Origin: Meiothermus taiwanensis DSM 14542
GTDB lineage: Bacteria; Deinococcota; Deinococci; Deinococcales; Thermaceae
Length of the DNA: 64,000 nt
Assembly (NCBI GenBank): GCA_000482765.1
Contig: AXWR01000004.1
Coordinates: 62,001-126,000 of the forward strand
Reading direction: 5' to 3'
Below the pieces are notes generated by a model. The model was not told where the DNA came from. It saw nothing but the letters and a program-made list of their open reading frames with translations, and made no database searches. Positions 9,029 through 16,777 of this stretch are shown piece after piece (within the stretch, counting starts at the first letter, position 1; each line of letters opens with the position of its first letter). Both the position numbers and the translations under genes were made by a program.

Positions 9029-12000
9029 ATGAAGATTGAACGGCTTTTTCTACAAGGTTTTAAATCGTTTGGTGAGCGCACCAGCCTCGAGTTTGGCCCG
9101 GGTGTTTACGGCATCGTGGGGCCCAACGGCTCGGGCAAGAGCAACCTGGTCGAGGCCCTGCGCTGGGTGGTGGGGGCTCGAGCCAGGGAGCTGCGGGGGG
9201 ATGAGGCCCAGGCCCTGCTCTTTCACGGCTCGGATGGCAGGCCCCCGCTCGGCTTCGCCGAGGTTGGGCTCGAGCTGGGCGGCAACGGCAGACGGGTTAG
9301 CCTGAGCAGGCGCCTCGAGCGCGACGGCAGCAGCGAAATCCGCCTTAACAATGCCCGCAGCACCCTGCGCCAGGTCGAGCAAGCCCTGATGGGAACCGGA
9401 CTTTCGCGAACTGGGTACGCCATTGTGGGACAGGGCGAGGTTGGGCAGATCCTGCAGGCCGGCCCTGAGGTGCTGCTGGCCTACCTGGAGGAGGCCGCCG
9501 GCCTGCGGGCGGTTACACAAGCCAGCAAAGTTGCCCATGAACGCTTGCAGACCGCCACCCTCGAGCTCCAGGCCCGCGCCCAGGAGCTCTTCGAGCGCAA
9601 AGCCGCTGCCTCGGAAAAAGCTCAGCAAGCCGAGGCCTCGCGCCAAGCGGCTCTGCTGGCGGCGCGTGCGCTGCTGCTGCGACGCAGTGTCCTGGCCGCC
9701 CGTATCCGTGAGGCCGAGCAAGAAGTAAAAAGCGCCCAGCAAAAAGCCCAGACCCTGGAACGCGAGCAGGCTGAAATCACCCAGCGCTTGCAAACCCTTG
9801 AAAAGGAGAAGGAACAGGCCCTGGAGGCCCTGGAAGCTGCCCAGAATGCCCACAGCGAGGCCTTGCGGCAGGCCGAGGCCCTGGGTGGTGAGCTAAAGCT
9901 GGTTGAGCAGGAAAGAGCTTCGCTGGAAGGCCTGCTGCGCCGGATAGCCGGGGAGGTAGGGGAGAGCGAAACCCGGCTCGCCCGACTGCGTAGCCTGCAG
10001 GCCCCCATCGCCCCAGCCGAAGCCCCGCCTACCCCTGAGGTTTTGCAAGACCTGCGACAGCGACTCAGTGAGCTTCAATCCGCCATTCAGAACGAAGAGA
10101 ACCAGATTCGCGCAGCCCAGAAAGCCTATGAGCGCTTTTTGCAAGCCCAGGCCGCTTACGAAGCCCAAAAGGCCAGTTTTGAACAGATGCTGGCCCAGCG
10201 GGCGGCGCTGGAGGCCGATCAGACCCGGCTTGAAGCAGAACGGGCAGCCCTCCAGGCAGAGCTGGCCCAGGTGCAGCTCCAGGAAAGCGCCCTGCGCAGC
10301 CGGCTCAACGAGCTGGTTCAGCAGGAAGGGCGGGCCCGCAGCGAGGCCCGCGCTGCTCGCGCTGAGGCGGAGCGTCTGGAAGCCCTGCTGCGCTCCGGTG
10401 CCGACCTGGCCGAGGGCCCCAAGCGGGCCCGGGCCTCGGGCATTCCCGGTCTGATGGGTGTGGTGGCCGACTTAATCGAAGTACCGGCGGGCCTGGAACT
10501 TGCTATTGAGGTGGCCCTGGGGGCGCGCATGCAGTGGGTGCTGTGTGAAGACGAGCGGGCTGCCCAGGCCGCTGTGCAGTACTTAAAGCAGCAGGGGGGG
10601 CGGGCCACCTTTCTGCCCCGTACCCTGCTCAAGCCCCCTCGAGCGCGCCACGAGCGTCTCCCCTGGGCAGGAACCCCTGGCGTGGTGGGGATGGCCCGCC
10701 ACCTGGTGCGGCTCCCGCTCTGCCCTGAGGCCCTTCCCACCCTGCTCGGGGAGACGCTGGTGCTGGAGTACCTCGAGGCAGCCCTGGCCCTGGTGCGGCA
10801 GCACCCGGATCATCCGCGCATGGTCACCCTGGAGGGCGAGCTGCTCGAGACCAGCGGTGCCATTACCGGTGGGCGCCTGCAAAAAGGCGGCCAGATGCTG
10901 GCCCTGCGCCGGCGTTTTCACGACACCCAGGGCGAGGCTGAACGCCTCGAAGCCCAGGCCCGGGCCCTGGCCGCCCAGGCCGAGGCCCTGCGGGCCGAGC
11001 TGGTCGGTCTCAACCTGGCCCAGCTCCAGCGCCGCCAGACCGAGCTGGACTCCGAGTTGAAAGCCATTCGCAAAGGCCTGGCCCGGCTGCCCGTAGCGGG
11101 ACAACCACCCCAGCCCCCCGAGCCGGTGCTGCCCCCCAACCCCCAGCGCCTCGAGGCCCTGCGCAACGAGCGGGAGGCCCTCAGTGCCCAGCTTGTCCAG
11201 CAGCGCGAAGCCGAGGCCCGCTGGCAGCGCTACCAGGAAGAGCAGGCGCGTTACGCAATGGCTCAGAACGAGATCGCCGAGCTCGAGGCTCGCTTACAGC
11301 GCCTGCGCGGCGAACAGGCTGAGCTTGGGCAGCAGCTTGTTGGCCTCCAGTCGCGCAAAGGCGCGCTTGAACAGGCCAGGGCCGAGCTCAGCCTGAGCCA
11401 CCTAGAAGAACGGCTGCGCGAGGCTCGAGGCCGTACCCGCGCGCTCTCCGAGGAAGAAACCCGCCTGATCGCCCGCACCAACGCCCTGCTCTCCGACCTC
11501 GAGGCCCTCCATCTAACCCAGGCCCGCCGCGAGGCCACCATCGAGACCCTGCAGCAGGAGCTTTGCGAGCTGCCCCCCGGCCCGCTAGAGGAGGGCTCCT
11601 CGCGCAGCCTGGCCCGGGCCCTGGCCGAGACCGAGGCGGCCCTGGAAGCACTTGGCCCGGTCAATCACCTGGCCGAACAGGAATACGCCTTGCTGAGCGA
11701 GGAGATCGCCAGGCTGGAGGTGGCCCTGCAGGAGTCCGAGGCGGCCGTGCGCAGGCTCGAGGCCGAGCTACACCAGGTGTCTGCGGCTTACCGCGAGCGG
11801 ATGCAGCAGGTCTATGGGGTGTTCAAGGAGAAGTTTGCCCAGTACGCCGAGGCTTTGCTGGATGCGGAAGTGGAGCTCGAGCGTTCCGCACAGGGCCTCG
11901 AGCTCGTCCTCAAACCCGCCGGCAAGCGCACGGCCAGCCTGAACCTGCTTTCCATGGGCGAGCGCACCATGGGGGCCCTGGCCTTTTTGTTCGCCCTCTC

Positions 12001-12244
12001 GGAGGTGGGGGAGGGGAGCAGCGGCCTCCCCATCGCCGTGCTGGACGAAGTGGATGCCCCCCTGGACGAGGCCAACATCCAGCGCTTCTGCCGATTCTTG
12101 CAGCACTTCAAGCACCAGACCCAGTTCATCCTGGTGACCCATCAGAAGCGCACCATGGAGGCCTGCGATGCCTTGTACGGCGTAACCAGCGAGAAGGGTG
12201 TGAGCCGGGTGTATAGCATCAAGCGCGAGGAGGCCCTGGCCTAG
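9029..12244 (+). CDS. smc: Chromosome segregation protein SMC
   Basis: 1071 residues, somewhat shorter than the 1150-1190 usual for SMC. Order: Walker A GPNGSGKS (residues 31-38), long coiled coil, hinge (about 465-600), second coiled coil, signature motif (about 974) and Walker B with VLDEVDAPLDEAN (about 1003). The ATPase heads form a ring that compacts and resolves the chromosome. The signature reads LSMGER, not the usual LSGGE. It begins 15 bases after the GerMN gene and its stop overlaps the stop of the convergent gene in CTAG. Confidence 0.96.
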   Translation: MKIERLFLQGFKSFGERTSLEFGPGVYGIVGPNGSGKSNLVEALRWVVGARARELRGDEAQALLFHGSDGRPPLGFAEVGLELGGNGRRVSLSRRLERDGSSEIRLNNARSTLRQVEQALMGTGLSRTGYAIVGQGEVGQILQAGPEVLLAYLEEAAGLRAVTQASKVAHERLQTATLELQARAQELFERKAAASEKAQQAEASRQAALLAARALLLRRSVLAARIREAEQEVKSAQQKAQTLEREQAEITQRLQTLEKEKEQALEALEAAQNAHSEALRQAEALGGELKLVEQERASLEGLLRRIAGEVGESETRLARLRSLQAPIAPAEAPPTPEVLQDLRQRLSELQSAIQNEENQIRAAQKAYERFLQAQAAYEAQKASFEQMLAQRAALEADQTRLEAERAALQAELAQVQLQESALRSRLNELVQQEGRARSEARAARAEAERLEALLRSGADLAEGPKRARASGIPGLMGVVADLIEVPAGLELAIEVALGARMQWVLCEDERAAQAAVQYLKQQGGRATFLPRTLLKPPRARHERLPWAGTPGVVGMARHLVRLPLCPEALPTLLGETLVLEYLEAALALVRQHPDHPRMVTLEGELLETSGAITGGRLQKGGQMLALRRRFHDTQGEAERLEAQARALAAQAEALRAELVGLNLAQLQRRQTELDSELKAIRKGLARLPVAGQPPQPPEPVLPPNPQRLEALRNEREALSAQLVQQREAEARWQRYQEEQARYAMAQNEIAELEARLQRLRGEQAELGQQLVGLQSRKGALEQARAELSLSHLEERLREARGRTRALSEEETRLIARTNALLSDLEALHLTQARREATIETLQQELCELPPGPLEEGSSRSLARALAETEAALEALGPVNHLAEQEYALLSEEIARLEVALQESEAAVRRLEAELHQVSAAYRERMQQVYGVFKEKFAQYAEALLDAEVELERSAQGLELVLKPAGKRTASLNLLSMGERTMGALAFLFALSEVGEGSSGLPIAVLDEVDAPLDEANIQRFCRFLQHFKHQTQFILVTHQKRTMEACDALYGVTSEKGVSRVYSIKREEALA

Positions 12245-13074
12245 CGATGCTTGGGCTCCTCCCGCCCATAGGGCAGGGGTACGTACTGCACGCTGGGCTT
12301 ACCCCCGCGCGGCTGGGGGTACATGCTCATCAGCTCGTAAACTTCCAGGGGCATCTCGGTTGTGACCCGAAGACCCATGCTGCGGGCTTCTTCCACACTG
12401 ATGGGGTAGTCGTGCGTCCAGGTGCCCTGGGAAAGCAGCTCGGCCAGCTCCTGGCTTTTTTGCTCATCGAAGTGTTTGCGCAGCAGCCCGGCCACCGTAC
12501 GTTTTACCTGGGAAAGGGCTTTGCGCGCCACGTCGGCCATAATCAGGGTCTGGTCGTCGATCTCGGCGATGGGCTTCTGTTCCAGCACCCGCAAAATGGA
12601 GGCAGCCGGATACTGCCCAAGCTGAGGATCCACCGGCCCCAGCACCGCGTTTGGATCCATCACGATCTCGTCGGCGGCCAGGGCGATTAAGGTTCCGCCC
12701 GACATGGCGTAGTGCGGTACAAACACCGTCACCTTGGCGGGATGCTTAAGCAGGGCTTCGGCAATCTGCTCGGCAGCCAGCACCAGCCCACCGGGCGTGT
12801 GCAGGATAAGGTCGATGGGTACGCTTTGGTCGGTCATACGGATGGCCCGCAAGACCTGCTCCGAATCGTCGATATCGATGTAGCGCGCAAACGGAATCCC
12901 CAGAAAGGAAAACCCCTCCTGCCGGTGAATCAGGGTGATGACGCGGCTCTTGCGCTTGCGCTCGAGGTCGGTAATGCGACGGGCGCGAGCCGCCAGCAGC
13001 ATCTGCTGGTTGAAGTAGGGGCTCAGGCTCGAGAGGATGAAAAACAACCAGAACAGCTGGAAGAAGATGTCCAT
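12241..13074 (-). CDS. ClpP-fold membrane serine protease (SDH/serine dehydrogenase proteinase-like)
   Basis: 277 residues: one N-terminal membrane segment (FFQLFWLFFILSSLS), a basic linker and a ClpP/crotonase-fold core with LHTPGG, AMSGGTLIALAADEI (likely nucleophile serine) and VLGPVDPQLGQYPA. This matches the SDH_sah family of membrane-linked ClpP-like proteins found widely in thermophiles. The substrate is unknown; a membrane quality-control role is plausible. It is convergent with smc and follows a PsiE-like gene on the same strand. Confidence 0.8.
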   Translation of the reverse strand: MDIFFQLFWLFFILSSLSPYFNQQMLLAARARRITDLERKRKSRVITLIHRQEGFSFLGIPFARYIDIDDSEQVLRAIRMTDQSVPIDLILHTPGGLVLAAEQIAEALLKHPAKVTVFVPHYAMSGGTLIALAADEIVMDPNAVLGPVDPQLGQYPAASILRVLEQKPIAEIDDQTLIMADVARKALSQVKRTVAGLLRKHFDEQKSQELAELLSQGTWTHDYPISVEEARSMGLRVTTEMPLEVYELMSMYPQPRGGKPSVQYVPLPYGREEPKHR

Positions 13075-13107
13075 CGGGGTTCCTCGAGCAAGTATACACG
13101 CCTTGAA

Positions 13108-13542
13108 CTAGCCAGGCCGCGTTGGCCCCTTGCCGTATGGGAAGGCAATGGCCAGGGCCCTGGCCCCGATCAGGGCCAGAATGCCCAGGCTCCACACCAA
13201 AACATCCAGGCCCTTGATTTCGCCGGAAAACAAACCCAGCATCATCTCGCGCAGCACAAAGGCCACGGCCACTTCTACCAGGATCTCGGCGCGGATGCGA
13301 TCGAATTCGAAGTAGTCCACAAAAGCCCGCACCAGCTCAAGCACAATCACCAGTGACAAAACGTTGGTCACCAGATCTTTGAGGCCCAGTCGCACCGTGG
13401 GTTGGCTTACCGCCAGGCCAAGATCCAGCAGGGTGCGGGCCACGCTGACCAGCAATCCCACCAACAGGGCTACCAGCACCAGGTTGAAGATAACCCTGGT
13501 AACAACTTTAAACAGCTCGAGCAGTCCTCTCTGGGTGATCAT
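13108..13542 (-). CDS. PsiE-family membrane protein
   Basis: 144 residues with four hydrophobic membrane segments and the phosphate-starvation-inducible PsiE family pattern (VLSLVIVLELVRAFVDYFEF, then EILVEVAVAFVLREMML). The function of this family is not well defined. ATG 13542 is preferred over GTG 13560 because TAGGCT lies eight bases before it, fitting a leaderless start. It is probably co-transcribed with the ClpP-fold protease, 33 bases downstream. Confidence 0.8.
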   Translation of the reverse strand: MITQRGLLELFKVVTRVIFNLVLVALLVGLLVSVARTLLDLGLAVSQPTVRLGLKDLVTNVLSLVIVLELVRAFVDYFEFDRIRAEILVEVAVAFVLREMMLGLFSGEIKGLDVLVWSLGILALIGARALAIAFPYGKGPTRPG

Positions 13543-13572
13543 CCTTTCAGAGCCTAACACAAGCCCCTGCTT

Positions 13573-14592
13573 CTAGTCGTCCAGCCTGTCCACCACCTCA
13601 AACAGCCCCGCCAGATCCATCTTGGCGTAGATGGCGCTGGTGTTGATGTTGGCATGTCCAAGAATGCGAGCGGTGGCGTGCAGATCCCGGCTTTTCTTAT
13701 ATATGCGGGTGCCGGCGGTGTGGCGCAGCATGTGGGCCCCGTAGTAACGCTTAGGGAAGCCCAGGTTGCGGTAATGCTGGTTGAGCATTCGGCGCAGGGA
13801 TTTATCGGTCATGGCGCGCCCGTAGGCTTTGCGCCCCCCCAGGTTAATCAACAGCGACGGCTCGCCGGGGGCGGCGTGGGCCAGGCGCAGTTTGAGCCAG
13901 TCCTGAATTTCCTGGGCCAGGGATTTGGAAAGCGGAACTGTGCGCTGCTTGCCGCCTTTGCCTGCGCGCACCACCAGCAAGCGCTCGGCCAGGCTCAGGT
14001 CGTCCACCTGCAAGTTAATTACCTCACTAATACGCAGGCCCGCCTCGGCCATCAGGCGCACCGCGATGCGATCGCGGCGATGCTCGGGTTCCGTTCCGGA
14101 CAGATGGTTTAGGAGCTGTTTGTACAGATCCTCTGGTAAAGCCGGGCGCCGCTCTTCCGGAGGCGTGGGGTCGCGGGGTGAGTGCACTTGTGGGAGTTTG
14201 GCGGCGTTGGCCCACTCGAGCGCCCGATAAAAAGCCCGCACGCCGGCCAGATAGGTGGCTATTGATCCAGGTTTCAAGCGCTGGTGTAGGGCCTGCTCGA
14301 GGTTGCCGCCGTAAAGCTGTAGGTGGGCGATATAGCGGTCGAGGTCATCCCCGGAAACTTTGAGAATTTCCAGCGACTGGGTCTCAGACCAGGCCCAGGC
14401 CAGGTAATCGCGCACCGCCAGCCGGTAGTTCTCGAGGGTGCGCGGGCTCAGGGTGGCCCGCTTGCGGCTTTTGAGGGTGAGGTAGGCCTCGAGCAGCTCG
14501 AGCAAAACCGCCGGGTTGCGCTCGTGGGCGGCCCGGATGGCCTCGAGGCGCCGCTTGGCTGGGTCGTGCCAGTTTGTCAGAGGAACCAACAT
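13573..14592 (-). CDS. Tyrosine recombinase (XerC/XerD-like)
   Basis: 339 residues with an N-terminal SAM-like core-binding domain (about 40-140) and a complete catalytic domain: arginine in AEAGLRISEV, beta-hairpin lysine in AGKGGKQRTVPL, HMLRH supplying His and Arg, the second histidine in LGHANINTSAIY and the tyrosine nucleophile in the same segment. Such enzymes resolve chromosome dimers or integrate elements. The start at 14592 is preferred because a TATACT box (14600-14605) lies seven bases upstream. A 34-bp near-perfect palindrome with a 6-bp centre sits directly upstream. No cargo of a mobile element is seen, so a housekeeping Xer role is favoured. Confidence 0.9.
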   Translation of the reverse strand: MLVPLTNWHDPAKRRLEAIRAAHERNPAVLLELLEAYLTLKSRKRATLSPRTLENYRLAVRDYLAWAWSETQSLEILKVSGDDLDRYIAHLQLYGGNLEQALHQRLKPGSIATYLAGVRAFYRALEWANAAKLPQVHSPRDPTPPEERRPALPEDLYKQLLNHLSGTEPEHRRDRIAVRLMAEAGLRISEVINLQVDDLSLAERLLVVRAGKGGKQRTVPLSKSLAQEIQDWLKLRLAHAAPGEPSLLINLGGRKAYGRAMTDKSLRRMLNQHYRNLGFPKRYYGAHMLRHTAGTRIYKKSRDLHATARILGHANINTSAIYAKMDLAGLFEVVDRLDD

Positions 14593-14599
14593 GCCCTCC

Positions 14600-14605
14600 A
14601 GTATA
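14600..14605 (-). promoter_or_regulatory. -10 box of the recombinase gene (leaderless)
   Basis: TATACT on the minus strand, seven bases before ATG 14592. The expected -35 region falls in the centre of the dif-like palindrome, so a recombinase bound there should repress its own gene. Confidence 0.6.
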
Positions 14606-14606
14606 C

Positions 14607-14640
14607 AAAATGCGCACTTAGGGAAATAAGTGGACATTTT
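14607..14640. other. dif-like recombination site (34-bp palindrome)
   Basis: Arms AAAATGCGCACTTA (14607-14620) and TAAGTGGACATTTT (14627-14640) are inverted repeats matching at 12 of 14 positions, around a 6-bp centre GGGAAA. This is the geometry of Xer sites (two 11-bp arms around a 6-8-bp centre). The left arm shares TGCGCA with the E. coli XerC arm. It stands 15 bases upstream of a tyrosine recombinase gene, as in single-recombinase Xer/dif modules. Function is inferred. Confidence 0.5.
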
Positions 14641-14696
14641 GTGTCAACCTGTTTAGCAAACCTTAAGGTAACGCAGCCCACCACAACACCCCTGGC

Positions 14697-14702
14697 TATA
14701 CT
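14697..14702 (+). promoter_or_regulatory. -10 box of the small membrane protein gene
   Basis: TATACT nine bases before ATG 14712, the leaderless spacing seen repeatedly in this window. No GTTACA half-sites are present, unlike the promoter of the paralogue at 5561. Confidence 0.6.
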
Positions 14703-14711
14703 GCGCAGCGT

Positions 14712-15059
14712 ATGGAAACCAACTTTGTGGCAGCCCTGCTGATGGCGGGCCTGGTGTTCGTCATCCTGTTCTCGGTCTGGTATCCACACACCCAACAGCA
14801 AAAAGCAGATCGGAACGTCCGGGCGCTTTCGCGCATGCTTCGGCATGCCCGAAGACACAACACCATGGTGCGTTACCACAATGGGGTGCCCTTCGTGGTA
14901 ACCCACCAGCGGCGGGGACTGGTGTATATGCACGGGGGCAGGCTGGTTTCCCGGGAGCAGTTGGTGAACCTACTTGGTAGTGAGGCTGTGGTGCGCCAGG
15001 CGGAGCAGGAGGAATCTATGCAGGCCCCCAACCCCACCCGGCTCACCATACCTAGCTAA
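14712..15059 (+). CDS. Small single-pass membrane protein, unknown function (paralogue at 5561)
   Basis: 115 residues with one N-terminal membrane segment (about 7-27). The C-terminal region carries RHNTMVRYHNG, FVVTHQRRGLVYMHGG and VSREQLVNLLG, and ends LTIPS, matching the 5561-5917 product over most of its length. The family is not recognised. It is divergent from the recombinase gene and convergent with the SLH gene, so its neighbours give no functional clue. Confidence 0.8.
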   Translation: METNFVAALLMAGLVFVILFSVWYPHTQQQKADRNVRALSRMLRHARRHNTMVRYHNGVPFVVTHQRRGLVYMHGGRLVSREQLVNLLGSEAVVRQAEQEESMQAPNPTRLTIPS

Positions 15060-15066
15060 TCGCTTT

Positions 15067-16638
15067 TTACCACAAGGGTTTTTCCAGGCGCAGCCGAACC
15101 AGGCCTTTTTGAACTGTGGCGACCTCGGTCGGGCTCAGGATAGCCAGCCCGCTGGGATGTTCCAGGGGTGCCTCGAGCACCAGCTTCTTCACCACCGGCT
15201 TTACTTGCGGCCTCAACTCCAGGCCCGCCTCCGGGCTGTCCCACTCGGTAAAGGCCAGGTCGTCGGCCTCGTTGAGATCCACGGCAAAGATTCGACTGGT
15301 CTTTCCATCGTGCTCATGTACCAGAAGCAGCCGGGGCTTGGGCCAGGCCAGGCCCACCACGCGGCTGCCGGGGGCCTCGAGCAAGTAAGCGTACTCGGCG
15401 AACAAGCCGTCCGGGTTGAGGCCCAGCAACACCAGGCGCAAAACCACCGAGCCTGCGGCTTTGCTGCAGTCGGGCAGGCACAGGGGCCGGCCGTTGATCA
15501 GCGCCAGGTAGTTGCGGCTTTCGTCCAGGGCCACCCCGCCCAGCAGGCCTTGCTCCACCCCGGCTGCAAACACAGGCGGCAGGGCTTCTCGAGCCTCGCG
15601 CTGGCCGATGGGGCCAAAGTAACGCGCAGCCTGGCTTTTCAGGTCAAGGTGCATAAGCTTCTGTCCACCCTCGAGCCAGGCCCAGCCCTCGCTGGCTACC
15701 GACACAGCCTCGTTAAGCGGGTAAAAGGCCTCCAAAACGGGTTTTTCCTCGAGTCGCAGGAGGCCTATGGCTTGCCGGTTGTGGTGCTTGAAGGTGGCCC
15801 AGGCGCGGCCAAATGGCCGGGCCTGTCCCAGGTGCACTAAGCTGGCCTCGAGCGCCGCCTCGGCCCATTCCGCTGGCAAAGCAACCCCGCTCACAGCGGC
15901 CAGGGGGGTGCTCTGCCCGGCCTCCGGCGGTTGAACGGCCTGCACACGGGTGAGCGCTTCGACGTTGCCGGCTGCCGGGGCCGACCGGGCCTGCTGGACA
16001 GTCCCAGCGGCCGGCGGTGAACTGATCTGTACAGGGTTGCCTGCAGATGTAAGCTGGCCGATGCGCCACAGGGCCCGGGCCATCTGGTAGCGGCTCACCG
16101 GCTCGCTACCTCTGAAAAGACCGTCCGAACCCAGTGGTAAGACTTCCAGGGCGGTCATCCGTAATACGGCCGCCTCTGCCCAGTGACCGCTGGGCAGATC
16201 GCCTGGACGCATGGCCTTGGCCGGGAACACCACCCCCAGGTTTTGGGCCAGTTTATCCAGCACCACCGCAAGCTGGTAGCGGGTCAGCACCGACGCCCCG
16301 CGGTAGGTTTGGTCGGGAAAACCCTGTACCAGCCCCTCCCCTACCATCCGACGGATTCCGGGCAGGGCCCAGTGGTTGGGTTTGACATCCTTAAAGCGCA
16401 CCTCGGCTTCTCGTATGGGCAGCGGGCTGTCGGCCAGTACCCTGGCCAGGGTGGTGGCGAGCTGGTAGCGGTCGAGGGCCACCTCGCCCCGGAAGGTGCC
16501 ACCGGGGTAACCCTGCAACCACCCGCGCTTAACGACTTCCTCCACCGCCGGGGCCGCCCAGTGGTCACCGGGCACATCCACCGGAAGGGCCAGGCTCCAG
16601 ACCGTTACAAAGACCGTAACAAATGAGACAATCCTCAT
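15067..16638 (-). CDS. SLH-domain envelope protein with C-terminal phytase/esterase-like domain
   Basis: 523 residues: a signal peptide (IVSFVTVFVTVWSLA), then three S-layer-homology repeats, each with the pattern D-x-x-x-x-H-W and a following G-x-x-x-G-x-P/x-x-x-F-R-G (about residues 20-185). A low-complexity linker leads to a C-terminal beta-propeller-like domain resembling the esterase-like/phytase family (ending GLAILSPTEVATVQK). SLH repeats bind pyruvylated cell-wall polymer, so it is surface-anchored. ATG 16638 is preferred over 16647 because TATCAT lies seven bases before it. The C-terminal assignment is tentative. Confidence 0.8.
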   Translation of the reverse strand: MRIVSFVTVFVTVWSLALPVDVPGDHWAAPAVEEVVKRGWLQGYPGGTFRGEVALDRYQLATTLARVLADSPLPIREAEVRFKDVKPNHWALPGIRRMVGEGLVQGFPDQTYRGASVLTRYQLAVVLDKLAQNLGVVFPAKAMRPGDLPSGHWAEAAVLRMTALEVLPLGSDGLFRGSEPVSRYQMARALWRIGQLTSAGNPVQISSPPAAGTVQQARSAPAAGNVEALTRVQAVQPPEAGQSTPLAAVSGVALPAEWAEAALEASLVHLGQARPFGRAWATFKHHNRQAIGLLRLEEKPVLEAFYPLNEAVSVASEGWAWLEGGQKLMHLDLKSQAARYFGPIGQREAREALPPVFAAGVEQGLLGGVALDESRNYLALINGRPLCLPDCSKAAGSVVLRLVLLGLNPDGLFAEYAYLLEAPGSRVVGLAWPKPRLLLVHEHDGKTSRIFAVDLNEADDLAFTEWDSPEAGLELRPQVKPVVKKLVLEAPLEHPSGLAILSPTEVATVQKGLVRLRLEKPLW

Positions 16639-16777
16639 GAGCGGCATGATAGATTTCTAAATCGGGTTTTTTAGTGCATTAATCACTGAAAAGCGTTACA
16701 AAACACCCCTTTGGTGTGGCTCTAATGGGTGTGTAAAACAAAACTTTGATAAAGTAAGCGCGATCGGTGCGCCAACC

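Noticed and set aside
13573..14592. Recombinase as the integrase of a mobile element
   Set aside because: No transposase, phage, plasmid or cargo genes flank it, and the neighbours are housekeeping-like genes with normal composition.
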